DNA from: Atherix ibis
Taxonomy: Eukaryota; Arthropoda; Insecta; Diptera; Athericidae
Direction: 5' to 3'
Assembly: GCA_958298945.1 (NCBI GenBank)
Contig: OY282608.1
Span: 75,502,806 to 75,566,805 of the forward strand
Length of the DNA: 64,000 nucleotides
Shown: positions 33,118-45,700 of the stretch, piece after piece
Numbering within the stretch: the first letter of the stretch is position 1
Layout: each line of letters starts with the position of its first letter
Notes under the pieces: generated by a model
Told to the model about the DNA's origin: nothing
Seen by the model: only the letters and a program-made list of their open reading frames with translations
Databases searched by the model: none
Translations under genes and position numbers: made by a program

Positions 33118-35595
33118 GGTTTGTTTTGGTTTGTTGGTTTGTTGGTTTGTTGGTTTGTTGGTTTGCTGGTTTGTGGGTTTGTTGGTTTGTTGGTTTGTTG
33201 GTTTGTTGGTTTGTTGGTTTGTTGGTTTGTTGGTTTGTTGGTTTGTTGGTTTGTTGGTTTGTTGGCTTGTTGGTTTGTTGGCTTGTTGGTTTGTCGGCTT
33301 GATGGTTTGTTGGGTTGTTGGCTTGTTGGTTTGTCGGTTTGTTGGTTTGTTGGTTTGTTGGTTTGTTGGTTTGTTGGATTGTTGGTTTGTTGGTTTGTTG
33401 GTTTGTTGGTTTGTTGGTCTGTTGGTTTGTTAGTTTGTTGGTTTGTTGGTTTGTTGGTTTTTTTGTTTGTTGGTTTGTTGGCTTGTTGGTTTTTTGGCCT
33501 GTTGGTTTGTTGGTTTGTTGGTTTGTTGGTTTGTTTGTTTGTTGGTTTGTTCGGTTGTTGGCTTGTTGGTTTTTTGGCTTGTTGGCTTATTGGTTTGTTG
33601 GTACGTTTGTTTGTTGGTTTGTTTGTTTGTTGGTTTGTTCGGTTGTTGGCTTGTTGGTTTTTTGGCTTGCTGGCTTATTAGTTTGTTGGTACGTTTGTTT
33701 GTTGGTTTGTTGGTTTGTTGGTTTGTTGGTTTGTTGGTTTGTTGGCTTGTTGGTTTGTTGGTTTGTTGGCTTGTTGGTTTGTTGGCTTGTTGGCTTGTTG
33801 AATTGTTGGTTTGTTGGTTTGTTGGTTTGTTGGTTTGTTTGTTTGTTGGTTTGTGTGTTTGTTGGCTTGTTGGTTTGTTGGCTTGTGGCTTGTTGGTTTG
33901 TTGGATTGTTGGTTTGTTGGTTTGTTGGTATGTTGGTTTGTTGGTTTGTTGGTTTGTATGTTTGTTTGTTTGTTGGTTTTTTGGTTTGTTGGTTTGTTGG
34001 TTTGTTGGTTTGTTGGTTTGTTGGTTTGTTGGTTTGTTGGTTTGTTGGTTACTTGGTTTGTTGGTTTGTTGGTTTGTTGGCTTGTTGGTTTATTGGTTTA
34101 TTGGTTTGTTGGTTTGTTGGTTTGTTGGTTTGTTGGTTTGTTTGTTTGTTGGTTTGGTCGTTTGTTGGCTTGTTGGTTTATTGGCTTGTTGGTTTGTTGG
34201 TTTGTTGGCTTGTTGGTTTGTTCGTTTGTTGGTTTGTTGGTTTGTTGGTTTGTTGGTTTGTTCGTTTGTTGGTTTGTTGGTTACTTGATTTGTTGGTTTG
34301 TTGGTTTGTTGGCTTGTTGGCTTGTTGGTTTGTCGGTTTGTTGGTTTGTTGGTTTGTTGGTTTGTTGGTTTGTTGGATTGTTGGTTTGTTGGTTTGTTGG
34401 TTTGTTGGTTTGTTGGTTTGTTGGTCTGTTGGTTTGTTAGTTTGTTGGTTTGTTGGTTTGTTGGTTTTTTTGTTTGTTGGTTTGTTGGCTTGTTGGTTTT
34501 TTGGCCTGTTGGTTTGTTGGTTTGTTGGTTTGTTGGTTTGTTTGTTTGTTGGTTTGTTCGGTTGTTGGCTTGTTGGTTTTTTGGCTTGTTGGCTTATTGG
34601 TTTGTTGGTACGTTTGTTTGTTGGTTTGTTTGTTTGTTGGTTTGTTCGGTTGTTGGCTTGTTGGTTTTTGGTTTGTTGGTTTGTTGGTTTGTTGGTTTGT
34701 TGGTTTGTTGGTTTGTTGGCTTGTTGGTTTGTTGGTTTGTTGGCTTGTTGGTTTGTTGGCTTGTTGGCTTGTTGAATTGTTGGTTTGTTGGTTTGTTGGT
34801 TTGTTCGTTTGTTTGTTTGTTGGTTTGTGTGTTTGTTGGCTTGTTGGTTTGTTGGCTTGTGGCTTGTTGGTTTGTTGGATTGTTGGTTTGTTGGTTTGTT
34901 GGTATGTTGGTTTGTTGGTTTGTTGGTTTGTATGTTTGTTTGTTTGTTGGTTTTTTGGTTTGTTGGTTTGTTGGTTTGTTGGTTTGTTGGTTTGTTGGTT
35001 TGTTGGTTACTTGGTTTGTTGGTTTGTTGGTTCGTTGGCTTGTTGGTTTATTGGTTTATTGGTTTGTTGGTTTGTTGGTTTGTTGGTTTGTTGGTTTGTT
35101 TGTTTGTTGGTTTGGTCGTTTGTTGGCTTGTTGGTTTATTGGCTTGTTGGTTTGTTGGTTTGTTGGCTTGTTGGTTTGTTCGTTTGTTGGTTTGTTGGTT
35201 TGTTGGTTTGTTGGTTTGTTCGTTTGTTGGTTTGTTGGTTACTTGATTTGTTGGTTTGTTGGTTTGTTGGCTTGTTGGTTTGTTGGTTTGTTGGTTTGTA
35301 GGTTTGTTTGTTTGTTGGTTTGTTCGTTTATTGGTTTGTTGGTTTGTTGGTTTGTTGGTTTATTGGTTTGTTGGTTTGTTGGTTTGTTGGTTTGTTGGTT
35401 TGTTGGTTTGTTGGTTTGTTGTTTTTTGGTTTGTTTGCTTGTTGGTTTGTTGGTTTGTTGGTTTGTTGGTTTGTTGGTTTGTTGGTTTGTTGGTTTGTTG
35501 GTTTGTTCGTTTGTTGGCTTGTTGGTTTGTTGGCTTGTTGGCTTGTTGGTTTGTTGGTTTGTTGGTTTGTTGGTTACTTGGTTCGTTGGTTTGGT
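33118..35595 (+). repeat. Zone III HOR unit 5 with an internal 974-bp repeat
   Basis: TCGGCTTGATGG is at 33,294 and GGCTTGTGGC at 33,881, with a second GGCTTGTGGC at 34,855 (974 bp later). The section from GGTCTG through GGCCTG, CGGTTG, GGTACG, GAATTG, TGTGTGTTTG, GGTATG and GTATGTTTG occurs twice. The second pass has one GGTTTTTGG -1 slip (about 34,665) that shortens its second CGGTTG module. The length modulo 8 is 6, matching +2 and four -1 slips. GTATGTTTG (about 33,957 and 34,931) is shared by both passes. Confidence 0.88.
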
Positions 35596-38274
35596 GGTTT
35601 GTTTTGGTTTGTTGGTTTGTTGGTTTGTTGGTTTGTTGGTTTGTTGGTTTGTTGGTTTGTGGGTTTGTTGGTTTGTTGGTTTGTTGGTTTGTTGGTTTGT
35701 TGGTTTGTTGGTTTGTTGGTTTGTTGGTTTGTTGGTTTGTTGGTTTGTTGGCTTGTTGGTTTGTTGGCTTGTTGGTTTGTCGGCTTGATGGTTTGTTGTC
35801 TTGTTGGCTTGTTGGTTTGTCGGTTTGTTTGTTTGTTGGTTTGTTGGTTTGTTGGTTTGTTGGTTTGTTGGATTGTTGGTTTGTTGGTTTGTTGGTTTGT
35901 TGGTTTGTTGGTCTGTTGGTTTGTTAGTTTGTTGGTTTGTTGGTTTGTTGGTTTTTTTGTTTGTTGGTTTGTTGGCTTGTTGGTTTTTTGGCCTGTTGGT
36001 TTGTTGGTTTGTTGGTTTGTTTGTTTGTTGGTTTGTTCGGTTGTTGGCTTGTTGGTTTTTTGGCTTGTTGGCTTATTGGTTTGTTGGTACGTTTGTTTGT
36101 TGGTTTGTTTGTTTGTTGGTTTGTTCGGTTGTTTTCTTGTTGGTTTTTTGGCTTGTTGGCTTATTGGTATGTTGGTACGTTTGTTTGTTGGTTTGTTGGT
36201 TTGTTGGTTTGTTGGTTTGGTGGTTTGGTGGTTTGTTGGTTTGTTGGTTTGTTCGTTTGTTGGTTTTTTAGTTTGTTTGTTTGTTGGTTTGTTGGTTTGT
36301 TGGCTTGTTGGTTTGTTGGCTTGTTGGCTTGTTGAATTGTTGGTTTGTTGGTTTGTTGGTTTGTGTGTTTGTTGGCTTGTTGGTTTGTTGGCTTGTGGCT
36401 TGTTGGTTTGTTGGATTGTTGGTTTGTTGGTTTGTTGGTATGTTGGTTTGTTGGTTTGTTGGTTTGTTTGTTTGTTTGTTTGTTGGTTTTTTGGTTTGTT
36501 GGTTTGTTGGTTTGTTGGTTTGTTGGTTTGTTGGTTTGTTGGTTTGTTGGTTTGTTGGTTTGTTGGTTTGTTGGTTACTTGGTTTGTTGGTTTGTTGGTT
36601 TGTTGGCTTGTTGGTTTATTGGTTTATTAGTTTATTGGTTTGTTGGTTTGTTGGTTTGTTGGTTTGTTGGTTTGTTTGTTTGTTGGTTTGGTCGTTTGTT
36701 GGCTTGTTGGTTTATTGGCTTGTTGGTTTGTTGGTTTGTTCGCTTGTTGGTTTGTTCGTTTGTTGGTTTGTTGGTTTGTTGGTTTGTTGGTTTGTTCGTT
36801 TGTTGGTTTGTTGGTTACTTGATTTGTTGGTTTGTTGGTTTGTTGGCTTGTTGGTTTGTTGGTTTGTTGGTTTGTAGGTTTGTTTGTTTGTTGGTTTGTT
36901 CGTTTGTTGGTTTGTTGGTTTGTTGGTTTGTTGGTTTGTTGGTTTGTTGTTTTTTGGTTTGTTGGCTTGTTGGTTTGTTGGTTTGTTGGTTTGTTGGTTT
37001 GTTGGTTTGTTGGTTTGTTGGTTTGTTGGTTTGTGGTTTGTTGGTTTGTTGGTTTGTTGGTTTGTTGGTTTGTTGGTTTATTGGTTTGTTGGTTTGTTGG
37101 TTTGTTGGTTTGTTGGTTTGTTGGTTTGTTGGTTTATTGGTTTGTTGGTTTGGTGGTTTGTTCGTTTGTTGGTTTGTTTGTTTGTTGGTTTTTTAGTTTG
37201 TTTGTTTGTTGGTTTGTTGGTTTGTTGGTTTGTTGGTTTGTTGGTTTGTTGGTTTGTTGGTTTGTTGGTTTGTTGGTTTGTTGGCTTGTGGCTTGTTGGT
37301 TTGTTGGATTGTTGGTTTGTTGGTTTGTTGGTATGTTGGTTTGTTGGTTTGTTGGTTTGTTTGTTTGTTTGTTTGTTGGTTTTTTGGTTTGTTGGTTTGT
37401 TGGTTTGTTGGTTTGTTGGTTTGGTCGTTTGTTGGCTTGTTGGTTTATTGGCTTGTTGGTTTGTTGGTTTGTTATCTTGTTGGTTTGTTCGTTTATTGGT
37501 TTGTTGGTTTGTTGGTTTGTTGGTTTGTTCGTTTGTTGGTTTGTTGGTTATTTGATTTGTTGGTTTGTTGGTTTTGTTGGTTTTTAGGTTTGTTTGTTTG
37601 TTGGTTTGACCGTTTATTGGTTTGTTGGTTTGTTGGTTTGTTGGTTTATTGGTTTGTTGGTTTTTTGGTTTGTTCGTTTGTTGGTTTGTTGATTTGTTGG
37701 TTTGTTTGTTTGTTCGTTTGTTGGCTTGTTGGTTTGTTGGCTTTTTGGCTTGTTGGTTTGTTGGTTTGTTGGGTTATTGGTTTGTCGGTTTGTTGGTTTA
37801 TTCGTTTGTTGGTTTGTTGGTTTGTTGGTTTGTTGGTTTGTTGGTTTGTTGGTTTGTTGGTTTGTTGGTTTGTTGGTTTGTTGGTTTTTTGGTTTGTTAG
37901 CTTGTTGGTTTGTTGGTTTGTTGGTTTGATGGTTTGTTGGTTTGTTGGTTTGTTGGTTTGTTGGTTTGTTGGTTTGTTGGTTTGTTGGTTTGTTGGTTTG
38001 TTGGTTTGTTGGTTTGTTGGTTTGTTGGTTTGTTGGTTTGTTGGTTTGTTGGTTTGTTGGTTTGTTGGTTTGTTGGTTTGTTGGTTTGTTGGTTTGTTGG
38101 TTTGTTGGTTTGTTGGTTTGTTGGTTTGTTGGTTTGTTGGTTTGGTGGTTTGGTGGTTTGGTGGTTTGTTGGTTTGTTGGTTTGTTCGTTTGTTGGTTTT
38201 TTAGTTTGTTTGTTTGTTGGTTTGTTGGTTTGTTGGTTTGTTGGTTTGTTGGTTTGTTGGTTTGTTGGTTTTTT
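35596..38274 (+). repeat. Zone III HOR unit 6, last unit, breaking down at its right end
   Basis: It begins with the +2 slip (35,596) and TCGGCTTGATGG (35,780), and has GGCTTGTGGC at 36,391 and again at 37,284. The -1 slip TTGTTTTTTGG is at about 36,948 and GGTTTGACCG at about 37,606, the latter matching 31,757 in unit 4. After about 37,930 the sequence becomes canonical, then ends in GGTTTGGTGGTTTGGTGG and GGTTTTTTAG, markers typical of zone IV. The zone boundary is thus a gradual join at about 37.9-38.27 kb. Confidence 0.83.
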
Positions 38275-39715
38275 GATTTGTTGGCTTGTTGGTTTGTTGG
38301 TTTGTTGGTTTGTTGATTTGTTGGTTTGTTGAATTGTTGGTTTGTTGGTTTGTTGGTTTTTTTGGTTTGTTGGTTTGTTGGTTTGTTAGTTTGTTGGTTT
38401 GTTGGTTTGTTGGCTTGTTGGTTTGTTGGTTTGTTGGTTTGTTGGTTTGTTGGTTTGTTGGTTTGTTGGTTTGTTGGTTTGTTGGTTTTTTGATATGTTG
38501 GCTTATTGGTTTGTTGGATTGTTGATTTGTTGGCTTGTTGGTTTGTTGGTTTGTTGGTTTGTTGGTTTGTTGGTTTGTTGGTTTGTTGGTTTGTTGGTTT
38601 GTTGGTTTGTTGGTTTGTTGGCTTGTTGGTTTGTTGGTTTGTTGGCTTGTTGAATTGTTGGTTTGTTGGTTTGTTGGTTTGTTGGTTTGTTGGTTTGTTG
38701 GTTTGTTGGTTTTTTGGTTTGTTGGCTTGTTGGTGTGTTGGTTTGTTGGTTTGATGGTTTGTTGGTTTGTTGGTTTGTTGGTTTGTTGGTTTGTTGGTTT
38801 GTTGGTTTGTTGGTTTATTGGTTTGTTGGTTTGTTGGTTTGTTGGTTTTTTGGTTTGTTGGCTTGTTGGTTTGTTGGTTTGTTGGTTTGATGGTTTGTTG
38901 GTTTGTTGGTTTGTTGGTTTGTTGGTTTGTTGGTTTGTTGGTTTGTTGGTTTGTTGGTTTGTTGGTTTGTTGGTTTGTTGGTTTGTTGGTTTGTTGGTTT
39001 GTTGGTTTGTTGGTTTGTTGGTTTGTTGGTTTGTTGGTTTGTTGGTTTGTTGGTTTGTTGGTTTGTTGGTTTGTTGGTTTGTTGGTTTGTTGGTTTGGTG
39101 GTTTGGTGGTTTGTTGGTTTGTTGGTTTGTTCGTTTGTTGGTTTTTTAGTTTGTTTGTTTGTTGGTTTGTTGGTTTGTTGGCTTGTTGGTTTGTTGGTTT
39201 GTTGGTTTGATGGTTTGTTGGTTTGTTGGTTTGTTGGTTTGTTGGTTTGTTGGTTTGTTGGTTTGTTGGTTTGTTGGTTTGTTGGTTTGTTGGTTTGTTG
39301 GTTTGTTGGTTTGTTGGTTTGTTGGTTTGTTGGTTTGTTGGTTTGTTGGTTTGTTGGTTTGTTGGTTTGTTGGTTTGTTGGTTTGGTGGTTTGGTGGTTT
39401 GTTGGTTTGTTGGTTTGTTGGTTTGTTGGTTTGTTGGCTTGTTGGTTTGTTGGTTTGTTGGTTTGATGGTTTGTTGGTTTGTTGGTTTGTTGGTTTGTTG
39501 GTTTGTTGGTTTGTTGGTTTGTTGGTTTGTTGGTTTGTTGGTTTGTTGGTTTGTTGGTTTGTTGGTTTGTTGGTTTGTTGGTTTGTTGGTTTGTTGGTTT
39601 GGTGGTTTGGTGGTTTGTTGGTTTGTTGGTTTGTTCGTTTGTTGGTTTTTTAGTTTGTTTGTTTGTTGGTTTGTTGGTTTGTTGGTTTGTTGGTTTGTTG
39701 GTTTGTTGGTTTTTT
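38275..39715 (+). repeat. Zone IV segmental copy 1 (1,441 bp)
   Basis: It opens with GATTTGTTGGCTTG (38,275), then GAATTGTTGG, the +1 slip GGTTTTTTTGG (38,355), GATATGTTGGCTTATTGG (38,492), GTGTGTTGG, GATGG and GGTTTGGTGGTTTGGTGG. The next copy starts 1,441 bp later; the remainder of 1 modulo 8 fits the single +1 slip. It is the shortest of four head-to-tail copies. Confidence 0.87.
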
Positions 39716-42700
39716 GATTTGTTGGCTTGTTGGTTTGTTGGTTTGTTGGTTTGTTGATTTGTTGGTTTGTTGAATTGTTGGTTTGTTGGTTTGTTGGTTT
39801 TTTTGGTTTGTTGGTTTGTTGGTTTGTTAGTTTATTGGTTTGTTGGTTTGTTGGCTTGTTGGTTTGTTGGTTTGTTGGTTTGTTGGTTTGTTGGTTTGTT
39901 GGTTTGTTGGTTTGTTGGTATGTTTGTTTGTTGGTTTTTTGATATGTTGGCTTATTGGTTTGTTGGATTGTTGATTTGTTGGCTTGTTGGTTTGTTGGTT
40001 TGTTGGTTTGTTGGTTTGTTGGTTTGTTGGTTTGTTGGTTTGTTGGTTTGTTGGTTTGTTGGTTTGTTGGCTTGTTGGTTTGTTGGCTTTTTGGCTTGTT
40101 GAATTGTTGGTTTGTTGGTTTGTTGGTTTGTTGGTTTGTTGGTTTGTTGGTTTGTTGGTTTGTTGGTTTTTTGGTTTGTTGGCTTGTTGGTGTGTTGGTT
40201 TGTTGGTTTGATGGTTTGTTGGTTTGTTGGTTTGTTGGTTTGTTGGTTTGTTGGTTTGTTGGTTTGTTGGTTTGTTGGTTTGTTGGTTTGTTGGTTTGTT
40301 GGTTTGTTGGTTTTTTGGTTTGTTGGCTTGTTGGTTTGTTGGTTTGTTGGTTTGATGGTTTGTTGGTTTGTTGGTTTGTTGGTTTGTTGGTTTGTTGGTT
40401 TGTTGGTTTGTTGGTTTGTTGGTTTGTTGGTTTGTTGGTTTGTTGGTTTGTTGGTTTGTTGGTTTGTTGGTTTGTTGGTTTGTTGGTTTGTTGGTTTGTT
40501 GGTTTGTTGGTTTGTTGGTTTGTTGGTTTGTTGGTTTGTTGGTTTGTTGGTTTGGTGGTTTGGTGGTTTGTTGGTTTGTTGGTTTGTTCGTTTGTTGGTT
40601 TTTTAGTTTGTTTGTTTGTTGGTTTGTTGGTTTGTTGGCTTGTTGGTTTGTTGGTTTGTTGGTTTGATGGTTTGTTGGTTTGTTGGTTTGTTGGTTTGTT
40701 GGTTTGTTGGTTTGTTGGTTTGTTGGTTTGTTGGTTTGTTGGTTTGTTGGTTTGTTGGTTTGTTGGTTTGTTGGTTTGTTGGTTTGTTGGTTTGTTGGTT
40801 TGTTGGTTTGTTGGTTTGTTGGTTTGTTGGTTTGTTGGTTTGTTGGTTTGTTGGTTTGTTGGTTTGTTGGTTTGTTGGTTTGTTGGTTTGTTGGTTTAAT
40901 GGTTTGGTGGTTTGTTGGTTTGTTGGTTTGTTCGTTTGTTGGTTTTTTAGTTTGTTTGTTTGTTGGTTTGTTGGTTTGTTGGTTTGTTGGTTTTTTGATT
41001 TGTTGGCTTGTTGGTTTGTTGGTTTGTTGGTTTGTTGATTTGTTGGTTTGTTGAATTGTTGGTTTGTTGGTTTGTTGGTATTTTTGGTTTGTTGGTTTGT
41101 TGGTTTGTTAGTTTGTTGGTTTGTTGGTTTGTTGGCTTGTTGGTTTGTTGGTTTGTTGGTTTGTTGGTTTGTTGGTTTGTTGGTTTGTTGGTTTGTTGGT
41201 TTGTTTGTTTGTTGGTTTTTTGATATGTTGGCTTGTTGGTTTGTTGGATTGTTGATTTGTTGGCTTGTTGGTTTGTTGGTTTGTTGGTTTGTTGGTTTGT
41301 TGGTTTGTTGGTTTGTTGGTTTGTTGGTTTGTTGGTTTGTTGGTTTGTTGGTTTGTTGGTTTGTTGGCTTGTTGGTTTGTTGGCTTGTTGGCTTGTTGAA
41401 TTGTTGGTTTGTTGGTTTGTTGGTTTGTTGGTTTGTTGGTTTGTTGGTTTGTTGGTTTGTTGGTTTGTTGGTTTGTTGGTTTGTTGGTTTGTTGGTTTGT
41501 TGGTTTGTTGGTTTGTTGGTTTGTTGGTTTGTTGGTTTGTTGGTTTGGTGGTTTGGTGGTTTGTTGGTTTGTTGGTTTGTTCGTTTGTTGGTTTTTTAGT
41601 TTGTTTGTTTGTTGGTTTGTTGGTTTGTTGGCTTGTTGGTTTGTTGGTTTGTTGGTTTGATGGTTTGTTGGTTTGTTGATTTGTTGGTTTGTTGGTTTGT
41701 TGGTTTGTTGGTTTGTTGGTTTGTTGGTTTGTTGGTTTGTTGGTTTGTTGGTTTGTTGGTTTGTTGGTTTGTTGGTTTGTTGGTTTGTTGGTTTGTTGGT
41801 TTGTTGGTTTGTTGGTTTGTTGGTTTGTTGGTTTGTTGGTTTGTTGGTTTGGTGGTTTGGTGGTTTGTTGGTTTGTTGGTTTGTTCGTTTGTTGGTTTTT
41901 TAGTTTGTTTGTTTGTTGGTTTGTTGGTTTGTTGGTTTGTTGGTTTTTTGATTTATTGGCTTGTTGGTTTGTTGGTTTGTTGGTTTGTTGATTTGTTGGT
42001 TTGTTGAATTGTTGGTTTGTTGGTTTGTTGGTTTTTTTGGTTTGTTGGTTTGTTGGTTTGTTAGTTTGTTGGTTTGTTGGTTTGTTGGCTTGTTGGTTTG
42101 TTGGTTTGTTGGTTTGTTGGTTTGTTGGTTTGTTGGTTTGTTGGTTTGTTGGTTTGTTGGTTTTTTGATATGTTGGCTTGTTGGTTTGTTGGATTGTTGA
42201 TTTGTTGGCTTGTTGGTTTGTTGGTTTGTTGGTTTGGTGGTTTGGTGGTTTGTTGGTTTGTTGGTTTGTTCGTTTGTTGGTTTTTTAGTTTGTTTGTTTG
42301 TTGGTTTGTTGGTTTGTTGGCTTGTTGGTTTGTTGGTTTGTTGGTTTGTTGGTTTGTTGGCTTGTTGGTTTGTTGGCTTGTTGGTTTGTTGGTTTGTTGG
42401 TTTGTTGGTTTTTTGATATGTTGGCTTGTTGGTTTGTTGGTTTGTTGGTTTGTTGGTTTGTTGGTTTGTTGGTTTGTTGGTTTGGTGGTTTGGTGGTTTG
42501 TTGGTTTGTTGGTTTGTTCGTTTGTTGGTTTTTTAGTTTGTTTGATTGTTGGTTTGTTGGTTTGTTGGCTTGTTGGTTTGTTGGTTTGTTGGTTTGATGG
42601 TTTGTTGGTTTGTTGATTTGTTGGTTTGTTGGTTTGTTGGTTTGTTGGTTTGTTGGTTTGTTGGTTTGTTGGTTTGTTCGTTTGTTGGTTTTTTAGTTTG

Positions 42701-42758
42701 TTTGTTTGTTGGTTTGTTGGTTTGTTGGTTTGTTGGTTTGTTGGTTTGTTGGTTTTTT
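39716..42758 (+). repeat. Zone IV segmental copy 2 (3,043 bp)
   Basis: The opening markers match copy 1, with GATATGTTGGCTTATTGG at 39,941. Three sub-segments each start with GATTTG: 39,716, 40,997 and 41,950, the last as GATTTATTGGC. Three +1 slips are at 39,796, 41,077 (as GGTATTTTTGG, a private variant) and 42,030; the length modulo 8 is 3. The same three sub-segments recur in copy 3 at +3,043, +3,051 and +3,035 bp. Confidence 0.9.
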
Positions 42759-45700
42759 GATTTGTTGGCTTGTTGGTTTGTTGGTTTGTTGGTTTGTTGA
42801 TTTGTTGGTTTGTTGAATTGTTGGTTTGTTGGTTTGTTGGTTTTTTTGGTTTGTTGGTTTGTTGGTTTGTTAGTTTATTGGTTTGTTGGTTTGTTGGCTT
42901 GTTGGTTTGTTGGTTTGTTGGTTTGTTGGTTTGGTGGTTTGTTGGTTTGTTGGTTTGTTGGTTTGTTTGTTTGTTGGTTTTTTGATATGTTGGCTTATTG
43001 GTTTGTTGGATTGTTGATTTGTTGGCTTGTTGGTTTGTTGGTTTGTTGGTTTGTTGGTTTGTTGGTTTGTTGGTTTGTTGGTTTGTTGGTTTGTTGGTTT
43101 GTTGGCTTGTTGGTTTGTTGGCTTGTTGGCTTGTTGAATTGTTGGTTTGTTGGTTTGTTGGTTTGTTGGTTTGTTGGTTTGTTGGTTTGTTGGTTTTTTG
43201 GTTTGTTGGCTTGTTGGTGTGTTGGTTTGTTGGTTTGATGGTTTGTTGGTTTGTTGGTTTGTTGGTTTGTTGGTTTGTTGGTTTGTTGGTTTGTTGGTTT
43301 GTTGGTTTGTTGGTTTGTTGGTTTGTTGGTTTTTTGGTTTGTTGGCTTGTTGGTTTGTTGGTTTGTTGGTTTGATGGTTTGTTGGTTTGTTGGTTTGTTG
43401 GTTTGTTGGTTTGTTGGTTTGTTGGTTTGTTGGTTTGTTGGTTTGTTGGTTTGTTGGTTTGTTGGTTTGTTGGTTTGTTGGTTTGTTGGTTTGTTGGTTT
43501 GTTGGTTTGTTGGTTTGTTGGTTTGTTGGTTTGTTGGTTTGTTGGTTTGTTGGTTTGTTGGTTTGTTGGTTTGTTGGTTTGTTGGTTTGTTGGTTTGGTG
43601 GTTTGGTGGTTTGTTGGTTTGTTGGTTTGTTCGTTTGTTGGTTTTTTAGTTTGTTTGTTTGTTGGTTTGTTGGTTTGTTGGCTTGTTGGTTTGTTGGTTT
43701 GTTGGTTTGATGGTTTGTTGGTTTGATGGTTTGTTGGTTTGTTGGTTTGTTGGTTTGTTGGTTTGTTGGTTTGTTGGTTTGTTGGTTTGTTGGTTTGTTG
43801 GTTTGTTGGTTTGTTGGTTTGTTGGTTTGTTGGTTTGTTGGTTTGTTGGTTTGTTGGTTTGTTGGTTTGTTGGTTTGTTGGTTTGTTGGTTTGTTGGTTT
43901 GTTGGTTTGTTGGTTTGTTGGTTTGTTGGTTTGTTGGTTTGTTGGTTTGGTGGTTTGGTGGTTTGTTGGTTTGTTGGTTTGTTCGTTTGTTGGTTTTTTA
44001 GTTTGTTTGTTTGTTGGTTTGTTGGTTTGTTGGTTTGTTGGTTTTTTGATTTGTTGGCTTGTTGGTTTGTTGGTTTGTTGGTTTGTTGATTTGTTGGTTT
44101 GTTGAATTGTTGGTTTGTTGGTTTGTTGGTTTTTTTGGTTTGTTGGTTTGTTGGTTTGTTAGTTTGTTGGTTTGTTGGTTTGTTGGCTTGTTGGTTTGTT
44201 GGTTTGTTGGTTTGTTGGTTTGTTGGTTTGTTGGTTTGTTGGTTTGTTTGTTTGTTGGTTTTTTGATATGTTGGCTTGTTGGTTTGTTGGATTGTTGATT
44301 TGTTGGCTTGTTGGTTTGTTGGTTTGTTGGTTTGTTGGTTTGTTGGTTTGTTGGTTTGTTGGTTTGTTGGTTTGTTGGTTTGTTGGTTTGTTGGTTTGTT
44401 GGTTTGTTGGTTTGTTGGTTTGTTGGCTTGTTGGTTTGTTGGCTTGTTGGCTTTTTGAATTGTTGGTTTGTTGGTTTGTTGGTTTGTTGGTTTGTTGGTT
44501 TGTTGGTTTGTTGGTTTGTTGGTTTGTTGGTTTGTTGGTTTGTTGGTTTGTTGGTTTGTTGGTTTGTTGGTTTGTTGGTTTGTTGGTTTGTTGGTTTGGT
44601 GGTTTGGTGGTTTGTTGGTTTGTTGGTTTGTTCGTTTGTTGGTTTTTTAGTTTGTTTGTTTGTTGGTTTGTTGGTTTGTTGGCTTGTTGGTTTGTTGGTT
44701 TGTTGGTTTGATGGTTTGTTGGTTTGTTGATTTGTTGGTTTGTTGGTTTGTTGGTTTGTTGGTTTGTTGGTTTGTTGGTTTGTTGGTTTGTTGGTTTGTT
44801 GGTTTGTTGGTTTGTTGGTTTGTTGGTTTGTTGGTTTGTTGGTTTGTTGGTTTGTTGGTTTGTTGGTTTGTTGGTTTGTTGGTTTGGTGGTTTGGTGGTT
44901 TGTTGGTTTGTTGGTTTGTTCGTTTGTTGGTTTTTTAGTTTGTTTGTTTGTTGGTTTGTTGGTTTGTTGGTTTGTTGGTTTTTTGATTTATTGGCTTGTT
45001 GGTTTGTTGGTTTGTTGGTTTGTTGATTTGTTGGTTTGTTGAATTGTTGGTTTGTTGTTTTGTTGGTTTTTTTGGTTTGTTGGTTTGTTGGTTTGTTAGT
45101 TTGTTGGTTTGTTGGTTTGTTGGCTTGTTGGTTTGTTGGTTTGTTGGTTTGTTGGTTTGTTGGTTTGTTGGTTTGTTGGTTTGTTGGTTTGTTGGTTTTT
45201 TGATATGTTGGCTTGTTGGTTTGTTGGATTGTTGATTTGTTGGCTTGTTGGTTTGTTGGTTTGTTGGTTTGTTGTTTTGTTGGTTTGTTGGTTTGTTGGT
45301 TTGTTGGTTTGTTGGTTTGTTGGTTTGTTGGTTTGTTGGCTTGTTGGTTTGTTGGCTTGTTGGCTTGTTGAATTGTTGGTTTGTTGGTTTGTTGGTTTGT
45401 TGGTTTGTTGGTTTGTTGGTTTGTTGGTTTGTTGGTTTTTCAGTTTGTTGGCTTGTTGGTGTGTTGGTTTGTTGGTTTGATGGTTTGTTGGTTTGTTGGT
45501 TTGTTGGTTTGTTGGTTTGTTGGTTTGTTGGTTTGTTGGTTTGTTGGTTTGTTGGTTTGTTGGTTTGTTGGTTTTTTGGTTTGTTGGCTTGTTGGTTTGT
45601 TGGTTTGTTGGTTTGATGGTTTGTTGGTTTGTTGGTTTGTTGGTTTGTTGGTTTGTTGGTTTGTTGGTTTGTTGGTTTGTTGGTTTGTTGGTTTGTTGGT

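Larger units (their letters stand above)
1473..35611 (+). other. Landmark family: +2 slip GGTTTGTTTTGG, 13 copies
   Basis: Copies start at 1,473, 1,651, 3,325, 18,768, 20,645, 21,614, 22,271, 23,959, 27,693, 29,541, 32,380, 33,118 and 35,596. Nearly all follow a TTACTTGGTTCGTTGG context, so they share one origin. From 21,614 onward the preceding unit is GGTTTGGTGG; in earlier copies it is GGTTTGTTGG or another form. That single substitution separates a zone III clade from the older copies. None is seen after 35.6 kb. Confidence 0.9.

Noticed and set aside
37563..37590. Possible unique insertion around GGTTTTGTTGGTTTTTAGG
   Set aside because: It is explained by a +1 slip and neighbouring substitutions or a short deletion in the 8-mer. 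The flanks are ordinary satellite and the stretch is too short to be a separate element.
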